NCBI RefSeq assembly: GCF_030445035.2
Contig: NC_080696.1
Span: forward strand, 27,045,661-27,109,660
Reading direction: 5' to 3'
DNA length: 64,000 bases
DNA from: Dasypus novemcinctus
Lineage: Eukaryota > Chordata > Mammalia > Cingulata > Dasypodidae
The position numbers were made by a program, and so were the translations under genes. The notes beneath the pieces are model-generated. The model saw nothing but the letters and a program-made list of their open reading frames with translations, did not search any database and was not told the DNA's origin. Below are positions 9,801-21,253 of this stretch, one piece after another. Each line of letters opens with the position of its first letter. Positions within the stretch are counted from its first letter, which is position 1.

Positions 9801-11788
9801 TTCTGATAATATTTAATATTTCCTTTTTTTCCTTTTCTGCATTATTTTTTCACAGTCTTTTATTCCCATTTTTTCTACTTCAGTAAAAATATCTCTAGTG
9901 TTTGTCAAACAACAGGTTGCTTTCATTTTCCTCAGTTTGCTCTCTATCTTCCTACATATCACTGAAGTCTGCTCTCTGACCTATAATAGCAACTTAGATT
10001 GGTAGGCATATCTCCTTGCCTATGTGACTTTGTGTACTTGGTTTTCATGATGAAGCTTTGTTTGACTAAGAAGTATGCCCTCCACTGAACCCTTGAGCTC
10101 AAGTGTCTTTGCCTTATTTTAAACATATATTGTCAGTGCCAAATTAAGATAAATGACTAATTTCTTGCCTATTGTCTCCAAAACTACCCACAGAATGTAC
10201 CCAAATAAGTGTAAATAGCTAACATTCATTGAATGATTGCTATATACTCTTCTTTTATTGTTCTAATTTACACTTCATTTACTACTCAGGCTAATATTAT
10301 GGGTACATACCATTTTTATCCCTCACTAATAAGTAAGAAGACTAAGGGATAGGAGTTGAGAACTTTTCCAAGGCAATAAATGTGGGTTTAGCATATTAAC
10401 ACAGACCATCTGATTTCAGAGAGCACATTCTCACTACACTCTACTGGTTCTAGAGAATCTACTAGACACTTCAAGAAATAAACAGGTTTTAGATCATAAT
10501 AAAATACCATAACTCTATAGTGTTTAGGCATTTCTTATAAATGTCTTTTATTTACCATTTTACTCTACATTCCTCAGGATCCAATCTCCTCACTTTATAA
10601 TGCAGATATAATTAACTTTTGCCTCTGCATAATTCTGAGTCTACTTTCACTCCAACTATGTTAAGCTTATTCAATTATAGACCTCTCTATTCAGAATATA
10701 AAACATTTGGAAAAACTTTGGATTTCAATTGTCTATTACTTTTATAAGAAAAAAATGACTGCCATTGGTTTGTTTTCAATATTTTTGTTGTTTTTTTCAT
10801 ATTTTTGTGAAATAGTGAATATTTGAGAAATTTCATTCAGTTGCTGTTAAAGATTTTTTTTTCAATTATTTGAGGCTCCATTTCTTCACTTCCTTAATTT
10901 TAATCTTAAATTTTCAGTTTCTTCAAGTCTAACTTAATGCCCTAATTCTGCCATAAGTTATATAGTTAAAATTCTTTCCTTTTTCCTAATTTAAAATGCA
11001 ATCTATTTCCTTAAAGCTGAAAATTTACTGCTGAAATTTACATATGTTTATATGTACCACAAATAAATGATCTAGTTAATACAATCACAATATTATGTGT
11101 TCAGCTTAGAAACAGTTCATTTCAGTTGTAAACTTTGTCAAATGAATCAGTGGCCCAGATGGTTTGGTGGAACATGCACTGAATTGAGATTTAGGAGACA
11201 CATTTTCTGCCATTAACTAACTAAATGAGAGAGACACTAAAATTCTGTGAGATAACTTCATTTATATAGGAGGAAATATTGCAAACCTATAAAATATTTT
11301 AAATTTTGATAAATATGTCTATAATAAGAAAATAAGCAAGCTGGATAAATCTGTGTACAAAAATTAAGCAAGATTTTATCTGACATAGGAAGAAAAAAAT
11401 AGAGAAGGAGAGAAGAGGTTCTCCTTACAAAAGTAACAAAACGATAAGATAATGACAAATAAATTTTAATAAGAGAAGCTTTGGGTCAAAGAGAAAAAAA
11501 TCCTTTTACCTTGTTTAAAGCAATACATTAAGCATGAACAAACCAAAATAATATCAAAGATTTGGATGAGGACATATCATTAAAAAAGCACAGTTTTCTG
11601 AATTAATATATGAATTCAGTGCACTTCCAATTAAAATTCCAGTATTTCTTTTTAAAAAATAAAATAACCATAAAAATTTATGTGGAAGAAAAAAATGCCT
11701 GAGAAGAGTCAATAAATGTGTTTTAATTAGTTGGGCTAGTCCTTGGTTATATTCATTAGGAAACAATTTAGGAACTTTTGCAGATTTA
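6807..11788. other. AT-rich single-copy DNA, no gene seen
   Basis: No reading frame above about 85 codons, no RNA gene and no clear repeat beyond simple sequence: a (GT)n run at 8012-8028 and an AT-only-like stretch at about 8100-8212. Confidence 0.5.
8012..8028. repeat. GT dinucleotide microsatellite
   Basis: About eight GT units, followed by an impure TG/TA stretch to about 8042. Confidence 0.8.
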
Positions 11789-12793
11789 TGAGACAGGATA
11801 GAATAGGGGCTTAAAGGAGGAGGGGGAGAAAACCTAATGAGCTACACATCAATATCTGAGAAGAGATAATGTGGTAACAGCCTGCTTATTCATACAAATA
11901 ATTTATCAGAAGGCAGCTCACAACATCCACCCAACCACTGGTTCATTGATATGGAGACAGTAGCTGTGGGAGTTGCTGAAGGCAGGGAGAGGGAAAAGGA
12001 GGTGTGATATTGGGGCATTTTTGGGTCTTGGAAATGTCCTCAATGATCTTGCAGGGACTGATGCAGGACATTATATATCCTGCCGTAACCCACTGAATGG
12101 ACTGGGAGAGAGTGTAAACTACAACATAAACTTTAATCCATGCTGTGTAGCAGTGCTCCAAAATGCGCTCATCAAATGCAAAAAATGTACCACACTAATG
12201 AAAGAATTCGTTGATGTGTGGGTGTGGAGAGTTAGGTATATGGGAAACTCTTATATTTTTTAATGTAACATTTTGTGTGATCTATGTATCTTTAAAAAAG
12301 AAAGATAATAAAAAAAGAAAAGAAAGACTGCAGCTTCAGCATTCACACATAGCAGAATGAGAGGGAAAGCAGGAAAAGGGCCTCCACACCTACCTACTTT
12401 CATAGATACTTCACTTAGTAAAGATGCACTAGGGCTTATGGCTAGTGGCCAGAAGTCAATTACCACTTGACCCTGTCCTGCAGGGCTCATGGACAGCAAC
12501 CAGAAGCCAACCACTGCAAAACGATAGCCCCTAAAAACTAAAATACCCAATGAATTTTCCCCACTTTGTCCTAAATGCTGCAGTTAGTATAGATTCTAAC
12601 CCCCAATAACAGTGAACAAAATCAGAAACCAGTAAGTAGCGATAGAGCACGTGTCTGCCTTGAGGAGGCCCACACTCATGTCTGAGTGTTTACTTTCTCC
12701 TGATTAAACTCTTTTCAAACTTTCTTATAACTGTATTGTGTCTGTGAATTATTTCTTACAATGTAACAAAAGACCTGAAAATTAGGTCTGGCA
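11789..12793 (+). repeat. 5' LTR of class I ERV, with nested L1 tail
   Basis: Starts TG at 11789; ends near a CA at about 12793, before a T-run and GGTGAGCC, a possible primer-binding site. An L1 3' tail (about 11950-12325) interrupts it. A variant polyadenylation signal (GATTAAAC, about 12701) lies in the downstream part. Homology with the 3' LTR piece covers the first 150 bases well. Confidence 0.65.
11950..12325 (+). mobile_element. 5'-truncated L1 3' end inside the LTR
   Basis: Matches the L1 3' tails at 44903-45146 (same strand) and 31735-32385 (opposite strand): shared blocks include GTAAACTACAA, the run CTCCAAAATG..., and TAATGTAACATTTTGTGTGATC, and it ends in an A-rich tail. No clear TSD was found. 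Confidence 0.75.
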
Positions 12794-12879
12794 ATATGTT
12801 TTTTTTTGGTGAGCCAGAGATAGTCTGTGGTAACTCTCTCTTCTATCAGATGAGATTGTTGGCTTCTAACCAAAGCCTT

Positions 12880-12942
12880 CCTATGTCTGTCTGTCTCTCT
12901 GTCTGTCTCTCTTCCCCCCTCTCTCTCCCCCTCTCTCTATTT
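12880..12942. repeat. Pyrimidine-rich (TCTG/CTCT) simple repeat
   Basis: Interrupted TCTG and CT units on the plus strand just after the putative primer-binding region of the ERV. Confidence 0.7.
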
Positions 12943-13149
12943 GCCATTCTGAATGGGTCTCTGGCCCTGCTCCCAAAGGATATAATCTCAGTTTACCCAG
13001 AGGTAGGGGCCAGCGCCCATGTTGAGCAGATCTAAGAACCTGACCAGGTGCATTTACTGAGTTAAATAAGAGTCCAGAAGAAGTACAGGAGTCCAAGAGC
13101 TCTGTCTCATCCTAAAACTGCCTTTTAATTCTGTTCATCTCCCCCCTAT

Positions 13150-14470
13150 TCATGAATAACTGGAGGCAGCACTTGCCATTTTTCCTCACCTTTTTCGGTC
13201 TCCTCAGGGACTTTTCTATTCTCCCCTTATGCCTCCGGTCAGAGCAGAATTATCATCTAATATGGCACCTTCTCCAGCCATCCCTAAATTTTACTCAGGC
13301 TTGCTGGGTCTGCTTTTGCCATTCACCAGAGGGAAGTAGAATTTGTGAACAGCCTAATCTGGCCCCTTAAGAGACTCTCATCAGTGGCCATGTCCAGTCA
13401 TCTTTCCCATATACTTAATAGCTTAGAAGCCTTATTACCCCTTCTCCTCCATTACCTCACCTTCTGGGAGGGATTTTGGTTTCCCGAATATCAGACATTT
13501 TTCCTCTGGTACCTGGACTTATGGTTTGTATGACCCTGTCCCTCAGCGGTGCTCTCATTCAGATCCCAGATCTTCGATCCTTGGGCATGTGAAAATTCAT
13601 TAATATTCTTCCTAGGTCCTTCACTAAACACCTCAAGGCCATTAGAAATAAAAGAGAAGTTTGGCTTGGTAGTTTCAGTCCAGAACCTGGGTCCAAGACC
13701 TAGGGTGCCACAGGAATCCTCAGCACCGGAACATGTCCAGACCCTGGGAACCAGAGCAGTAACTCCAAATATCTCCCAAGACCTAAGACACTTGGGAGCT
13801 TAGGTTTGGAGGATAAAATTTTAGTCATGCCAGGGTTTGGAATTCCATATTGGCTGATATACTCTTCTCTGTTTCTTCTGAAAACAATGGGCACATCCTC
13901 TTGCATACCAGAAGACTTCCTACTGACATACATTCTCAAAAACTGGATGATCTTGTCTAACAAGGGGTTGAAGAAAAAAAAAAAACTGAACTTCTTCTGT
14001 AACACTGCATAGTCAATATACTGTCTTGAGGATGGCCAACAAAGGCCTCCCAATGGCAGCATAAATTATATTATTTTACTGTTAGATATTCTGTGCATAA
14101 TGGAAGAGAAGCAGGCAGAAAGTCCCTATGTCCAACTCTTCATGACTCTATATCAGAACACAGGTTTGAAGTGTATTGCAATTTGTGTAATGCTCAGGAA
14201 GGAAACCTATCCCCATATATTAGAAGGAAACTTCAAAAGCTAGCCTTAGGGCCCTAAACAGCAAGGAATTCTCTTTTAGAATTAGCTTTTTGCATCTTTA
14301 CCAGGGAGGACAATGTAAGGAGGGGCAAGCAGAAGGCTTGCCTTATAGCGGTCAGTATTAGCAGTGGCCTGCTACATCAGGGCACCCTGGCTTAGGTTTT
14401 GAAACACTGAGATCCTGCCTCAAATGAGGAGAGCTAGGCCACTGGAAGAAAGACTGCTCCAGACCACCGA
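13150..14470 (+). pseudogene. gag remnant of class I ERV
   Basis: Several short plus-strand open pieces but no continuous frame. The best support is at about 14423-14456, where a frame reads GELGHWKKDC, the second half of a retroviral C-x2-C-x4-H-x4-C zinc knuckle, in the right place just before protease. The rest is assigned by position between LTR and knuckle. Confidence 0.5.
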
Positions 14471-14659
14471 GCTCCACAGTGAAGCTCCTGGTCCCTTTCT
14501 TCTATGTGGGAAAGCAGGCTAATGGTCTTGGAAGTGCACCAAACCTGAAGGAGGGCCAGAGCATGGCTGTAGGCCTTGTGCTATCACCAGAAAGAACTGA
14601 TGGAACCTGGGGCAAAAACTGGCTCCTTGGACAACTCCATGGAACATCAACCTGGAGGA

Positions 14660-15021
14660 GTCCTGGGTGACTTTCGATGTGACAGGTAAGAATATTAACT
14701 TTTTAATTGATCTGACAGCCATCTATTCAGTTCTGACCTGTCACCCCAAGCCTTTCCCTTCCTGAACCTGTCCAGTAGTGAGAATTTATAGAAAATCTAG
14801 TTAGATCCTTTATGGAGTCTCTCTTTGGCCAAATAGGAGACCTAATAAATAGCCATGAATATTTAATTGTGTCTGAATGCCCTACCCCTTTACTGGAACA
14901 GGACTTACTTCAAACCCTTGGGGTTTGCATCCAACTAGTAGGAATAAATAAAACTTCTAAATGCCTTTTCTGTGTCCCAATCCACCCAGACTTACAGTTC
15001 CTTTTTGCCTTTGCATGGTAA
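14660..15021 (+). pseudogene. Protease and RT scrap of class I ERV
   Basis: A frame at about 14670-14755 reads TFDVTGKNINFLIDLTAIYSVL, cut here to the point that matters: the active-site triplet expected after the hydrophobic run is D-L-T-A, so the usual Thr/Ser-Gly is lost (Asp at 14709-14711). A late protease motif LEQDLL follows near 14895, then HPDLQFLFAFAW, an RT fragment, ends at 15021. The remaining RT, RNase H and integrase are missing or beyond recognition. Confidence 0.55.
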
Positions 15022-17030
15022 TAGTTCAATCTTAAATCTTAGGTCCAGCTTGTGTGGACCATGTTGCTGCAAGTGTCAAAAACTCAAAAATCATCTAATA
15101 GGTTGGGAACAATATTCTCCCCAGACCCAATTATGAGTTACCTTTACTTAAAGTCAAAACCTGGCAGGAAAGCAAACCTCACTATGAAAGTAAAAAAAAA
15201 AAAAACGAATAATGGAAAAATGCTAGCTGCCTTTGTAAGCTTGCATTCAATCATGTCTTAGCTCTGATAGCAACCAGCTTCCCCTGACAACTTACTTCCA
15301 GAAAACTCTCTTAGAAATGTGTCCCTGTAAATGTTTCATATCGTATCTCATTGAAATACTGATAAAATAATAAACTAAAGAATAAATACATTTATGAAAA
15401 CTGTTCCCTATAAGCTATCAATATTCTAGTAATGCATGCTCCTAGATAGTTGAAATGAAAAAAAAAAGTTATGTTTGTGTATAACCAAATTTTCTGACAA
15501 TTTCATTTAATTTCGAGGGTAATTTTATGATGTAAGACATTTGATTGGAGACAGTTTCCAAAAATATATGGTAAGTTAAGTATGTAAAGTGTATAGAGTG
15601 TGTTTTTTATTATTTTTAAGGAAAAAGAACATAATTTTGTCCTAAGAAAATTAAGAAGAAAAGAAAATGGAAAAACCAGAAAGTGCATAAGGTACACAGA
15701 AAAGCTATTTTTGTGACCAAAGTTAGGTAAGATTTGATAAGTCTATTTATAAAGAAAAGTCTTAGTATTAAGTAGTATACTGACACAAAACAAAGATTTG
15801 GTTCGCTTTCTGTTAATGTAACAGAGTCTCTTAAATTATTAGTCTGTTTTAGTAGAAGGTTACAAAGAGTTTTCTCTTAAATTATACAAACCTAAAAGTC
15901 TGTTTTATCAAAATAGCATCTTGTACTTTAACCTTGTTATGTCCTAGGTATTTAAGAAAAAAATGTCTTCTCACTCTTAAAGGCTTAAAGGACATAATAT
16001 TCAAACCCAACAAATGTCAACATTTTGCTTTCTCAAGGTCAAATCCTGAAAAGTATCTTTTTATTTCAAAGTATTACAAAAGGTTTTTCTTTCACTTTGT
16101 AAAAATCAAAGTAATAAAAATAGTTAAGTCCATTTGCTATGTTAGAAGTTGAATGAAGTGTTTAGAAAGGGTATAAAAAAGAAAAGAGATGAACTTCAGT
16201 GCTGTCAGATTCCCTTGTATATTTAAGCTAGGCCTCCAACACCTTGCATTGGACCTCTCCATTTGAGCAATTGGCCAGATTGGTCACCAAGACCCCTAAA
16301 ATAATAACAAAATTTGCCACTTCTGGTCATGCTCATGAAGTAGATGGAACTAGTTGATGATTTGGACTTCTGTGGATTTGACAGCCAGGAATTACTCTAC
16401 ATTGCCTCCAGTCTGGATCTGTGTCATAGTGCTGGAGGATGGTATGCACCAAGCTTGTGAAACACTGGAGCCTCTGCAATATGCTGGCTGTTTGAAGGTT
16501 ATACCAGTGGAGCAATCATTGCCAAAGTAACGTGAGTAGAACTTAAATGCAATTGGCATTGGAGTCTGATCTTATGGAGGGACAACACATAGGGGTTTAC
16601 AAAATTGGAGCTTAGATATATTAAATACAGTTCAAAGAGAAACTTGCACATTGATTAGTAGTAAGTGCTGTACCTACATACCTGATAAATAGGATAATTT
16701 CTCCTTCATACTGGATCATATGCAAAGGGATACTGAACATGTCAGAAGTCTTGGCAACTCGATTCAATTTCTAGATAGTTACTGAACTTGCTTATGAAAT
16801 TTTTTTAAAAAATGGTTTTCTTATGTACTGCATTGATTTTGTTACCCATATGCTTTTTTGAAGAAAATGATTATCTATAGCAACATTGCCTAGCCAAAGT
16901 TAAAGTCAATAGCAGTGAAAAGTAACCTAAAAATGTGTTCTTAAATTTCAATGCTGTCTTGCAATTAAATTTGTTTTGTAAAAGAAATCACAAATGGAAT
17001 TAGTTTGAATGCTGGATTTGCACCAATCAG
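15022..17030 (+). other. Eroded interior of class I ERV
   Basis: AT-rich, without recognisable pol or env domains. It could be decayed pol or unrelated inserted DNA. Confidence 0.35.
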
Positions 17031-18090
17031 TACTTCACAACAATAGCATGGTACATTAACACCTCCTATTGGGGTACTGCTAACCTTTCCCTCATGTCAA
17101 CTCCCAGTCATAATGAGCCCTGGAGTCACTACTCCAAGGACCCCCTAACCAATTTCCCAGGACCCCTTTCCTTTATTTAAGAGCAGTTAAAAATCTACCA
17201 ACCTATTTCACCTTGGATTATAGGGACTGTTCATGTCCAAATCAACATAGCCCCTGATTATACTTTCTTTCCGATCTGCATATTTGTACAACCAGACCTG
17301 TGGTCCTTTCCTTGAAAAAGTCCCTGCATAACTCAATCAATATATAATCATCACTCCTGGAGCCTAGAAGTGTCCAGCACTGGCATCAGAGGCAACAAAA
17401 GGAAGGCTTAAGGAAACCCAAGGATGGGGAATTCAACCCAATATTTATACTCTTATTACTTTATATAAGCCATCATAGATGAAGACAAAACAGAGTTTTA
17501 AAATAAATCCCATTTGCCTGCTCAGATAGTACCCAGTTTTACAAAAATAGGTCTAACCCCAAATTCTTTTAAAAACAACAACAACACAACTCAACAAGGT
17601 GAATGTTGCAAGGTCCTCTCTAGCCTGACTGGTCCTTTCATTAATCTAACCTGGCAGCCTGATAAATCCCCAGGTATTTTAATTCATGAAAATAGCAAGG
17701 CCCCCAACACCTCCACTCTCCCCATTACAATGGCCCAAATGGTCCTGTCTAAAATTCAATTATTGGCACTGACCTCAATGGCAGGTGTAGGAACCTGTGG
17801 CATGATAGGGAACAAAAGTTGGATAACCTCGATCTGTGTATATATAACCTCCCTCTCATTCACAGTCACACTTAAACCTGAGAAGGGACTGTTCTTAATC
17901 TGTGAAAATATAACTTACCTAATAAGGTTTATCTCTTCCAGGGTTAATAAGTTCCAAAATGTACTTCTCATTATGCATGGATTTCACGCAGTTCCAACCA
18001 TTGCAATGAACATGCCTCCTCCTCATCCAAATAGTTTAGCTAGAGAATTTTCCACACTGTCAAGCATGGACTGCAATCCCTAATCAGCAG
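17031..18090 (+). pseudogene. env-like region of class I ERV
   Basis: A plus-strand frame of 189 codons (17514-18083) is open without an interruption, has several N-x-S/T sites (for example NLTW) and lies just before a G-rich tract (18161-18166) and the 3' LTR. Position suggests env; no disulfide loop, fusion peptide or membrane anchor can be recognised, so the assignment is mostly by context. Confidence 0.35.
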
Positions 18091-18171
18091 GAAGCAGGTA
18101 CAAAAGAATGACCTTCAGATCTTTCAGATCCCCCTTAAGATTAAGGGTGTATAACTCTCTCAGGGGGTATT

Positions 18172-18408
18172 TGAGGCATGATAGAATAGGGATTTAAAGG
18201 AGCAGATGCAGAAAACCTACACAAACACCCCCTGCTGAGAGATAGTGAGGCAGCCTGCTGACTCAAATAGGTTACCAGAAGGCAGCTCACAACATCCACC
18301 CAGCAGCTGCAATATCAGAATGCAAATTACAACATTCTCAAATAGTAGAACAAGAGGAAAAGGAGGATGGCCCCCATCAGCACAAATTTGGTGTAAATTC
18401 TTAAGTTA
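18172..18408 (+). repeat. Partial 3' LTR of class I ERV
   Basis: Begins TGAGGCATGATAGAATAGG after a short purine-rich tract and matches the 5' LTR over about 130 bases. The L1 insertion at 18409 ends the readable part. DNA to the right of the L1 (after 27998) does not clearly continue the LTR. Confidence 0.65.
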
Positions 18409-18424
18409 AATTGCTTACTTTTTT
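18409..18424. repeat. Left TSD of full-length L1
   Basis: AATTGCTTACTTTTTT, identical to 27982-27997. The T-run merges with the L1 poly(A) on the minus strand, so the inner limit may shift by a few bases. Confidence 0.9.
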
Positions 18425-21253
18425 TTTCCAAATTCTACTCAATTTATTCATTTATAAAAAAATATTACATTCAAAAATTATGAGGTACCCAATCACCCCC
18501 ACCACCCCCACCCTACCACTCCCCCCACAGCAACACTCTCCCCCATCATCATGACACATCCATTGCATCTGGTGAGTACATCTCTGGGCATCGCTGCACC
18601 CCATGGCCTGTGGTCCACACCATAGCCCACACTCTCCCACGTTCCATCCAGTGGGCCATGGGAGGACATACAATGTCCGGCAATTGTCCCTGGAGCACCA
18701 CCCAGGACAACTCCAAGTCCTGAAAATGCCTCCACATCTCATCTCTTCCTCCCATTCCCCGCACCCAGCAGGCACCGTGGCCACTTTTTCCACACCAATG
18801 CCACATTTTCACGATTATTAACCACAATAGTTCATGGAATAGGATATCATTAAGTCCACTCAAATCCTTACTGTATTCCTCCTTCCTGTGGACCTTGGCT
18901 TGGTTGTGTCCATTCCACATCTATGTTAAGAGGGGGTTTAGATTCCACGTGGATACTGGATGCAATCCTCCTGCTTTCAGTTGTAGGCACTCTAGGCTCC
19001 ATGGTGTGGTGGCTGACATTCTTCAACTCCATGTTAGCTGACTGGGCTGAGTCCAATAAATCAGAGTGTAGGAGATGAAGTCTGTTGAGGCTCAGGGCCT
19101 GGCTATCATATTGTCAGTCCAGAGATTCAAATCCCCTAGATATATCTTAAACCCCAGCACCAACTACAATTCCAGTAAAGTAGCATGAAATTCTTGTGTA
19201 AAGAGATCTCATCTGAGTCCAGCTCCATCATGCAGAAACACCAGCTCCAAAGAAGGGCCAACTGACATGGCAGTGAACCCTATCTGCCATGACCATAGAA
19301 CCTGTGGGTCATTTTAACCCTCAAAAGGACCTATACCTGGGGTTGTTTCTACTTTATTTGTCTCTGAGACTCTGCTCAGGTGTGCATAAGGGCAATCCTT
19401 CTGACAACTTCCAGACTCTTTTTTAGACACTCATAGCCATATAAACTCACTTATCCTTTCCATTTCCCCCTTACTTTCGGTCAAACAATATTTTTAACTC
19501 CTGTAATTATATGTAAACAGGGATATTCTGCTGGTCCGCATTGAACCTTTAATTCAAGGTCGTTTTCTGGTTACATCATCAGCTGGTACTTGGTAGTGAT
19601 CCCTCGGTGCCAGGAAGGCTCATCCCGGGGTGTCATGTCCCACGCTGGGGGGAAGGCATTGCATTTACGTGCTGAGTTTGGCTTTGAGACTGGCCACATT
19701 TGAGTAACATGGAGGCTGTCAGGAGGGAACTCTTAGACACAGTGCTGCTCTAGGCCTTGTTTTTATTTCAGGTGTATAGGCTCACAAGCATAGTCATTAG
19801 TATCAGGGGCTCACTTTTGGCCCCTCATTCCTTCCTGGTCCTTACTGTTGCACCTGGGGGACTGCCGCTGCTCCCCTAGGGACCACAACAGAGCCCCCCC
19901 CACCCCCGCAGCCAGGAACCCAGTACCCCCCAGCTGTTGTTTTTAATTGTTTCCACTATGAGTATATCCAAACATTTCCATGCACCCTGGACACATGCCC
20001 TTATAACTCCCTGTCAACCATATATTGCCTGTCAATAACATCCCATACCAGTATTCCTCCACTGCCATTGTTGAACCACTCTGTGATCCAAAACTTCTTG
20101 AAAAGTGAAACCCAATATAATGTCAGGTTCCCTTACTAGTAAAATGGAATATAGCAATGAGTTTAAAGGTTAGATATAGAATACATATTGATTTGGAAAA
20201 ATTCTACATCCTATCTTTTTCTTTTCTTTTTTCCTAATTATTGAGCTTCTCTTCACAAGAGCCCTAGATCACAGTAATTCATATATGCAATATAAAGTAC
20301 TCCCACATATCCATTATAAAACCTTTTCCCTTTGACAGGGATAATCTTTTAACTTATTCATATCATATTTACTGAAACTGATGTACAGATATTGAGACAA
20401 TAGCTTTCAAACAAGGTAACATTTGGGTTTACATTTTGGGTCATACTTTAGGATATACAGTTTTTTAAATTTTTTAGTTATCCTATGTTTTACATTATGG
20501 TTTACATTATTAGTCTGTCATACCCTATATGTTTTTGGTGTAATATTACATGTTTTATATCCATCCTTGTGTACTCTGGTGAAACACTTCTTTTGCCCTC
20601 ATATTTACTTTGGTTCCGTCTATTCAATATCTATTTCCCCCTCCCCTTGGGCCCCACAGTGACGGTCAATCTTCATTTCTTGAGGAAACATGTTCAGCTA
20701 TACTTGCAATGGTGTTGAGGGCTTGACTTGCTCAACTGCCCTAATGCCCTGGGAGCCACCCTTTCTCTTAAGAGATACAGTTCCCTCTATTTGATGGCAT
20801 TAGTCCTCCCCAGGTTGTGGGTCTAACTTCACTCTCATTATATGGGTCTCTACCCAATGGTATAACCCACTCTGGCAAAATGAGCATTCAGATATTCCCT
20901 AGGAGTCTGTCCTGCGTCAGATTATTCCCTTTGAGTATCTTAAACAGGTAACTATCCTGATTATATTTTGAAAAGGTTTTCTCAGCATTTTACTTTCAAC
21001 CAACACCTGACAATGTCTTATGTTCATATAATGCCCTTCCCTTCCCCCAATTTCTTGGGCAATATTACCCATTCGCCCATCCCTAGCCCCCCTCAAACCT
21101 GCAAAGCCCCACCCAAAGGTAACCCTATGCCCCCATTTTATCTCTTCCTTGTGCACATACTTACCGCCAGCTTATCATGGATTTCGCCCATGTAGATGTC
21201 AGCTTACATCCTTCCTCTACCCCCCAATTTCCTATAAGCCTATCTTCCAGTCT
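18425..21253 (-). other. L1 3' UTR, unusually long, with G-rich tract
   Basis: About 2.8 kb from the ORF2 stop to the poly(A), much longer than the roughly 0.5-1 kb usual in well-known L1s. AATAAA lies on the minus strand shortly before the A-tail (plus-strand complement about 18436-18445). A G-rich run on the minus strand at about 18488-18537 meets the simple G-quadruplex rule. The distal 1.2 kb matches the truncated plus-strand copy at 46641-47873 base for base over long stretches. Confidence 0.8.

Larger units (their letters stand above)
11789..18408 (+). mobile_element. Decayed class I ERV, 3' LTR cut by L1
   Basis: Two related LTR starts bracket the element: 11789 (TGAGACAGGATAGAATAGG) and 18172 (TGAGGCATGATAGAATAGG). 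They share long blocks, including GAAGGCAGCTCACAACATCC at about 11911 and 18279. Between them lie remnants of a gag zinc knuckle, protease, a scrap of RT and an env-like region, all with stops and large deletions. The protease and knuckle resemble gammaretrovirus-like (class I) elements. A 5'-truncated L1 tail sits in the 5' LTR and the full-length L1 interrupts the 3' LTR at 18409. Confidence 0.75.

Noticed and set aside
15934..16152. 72-codon plus frame in the class I ERV
   Set aside because: No retroviral motif; AT-rich.
18452..18920. Minus frames of 80-123 codons in the L1 3' UTR
   Set aside because: They lie in the G-rich UTR, are not in the same frame between copies and have no motif.
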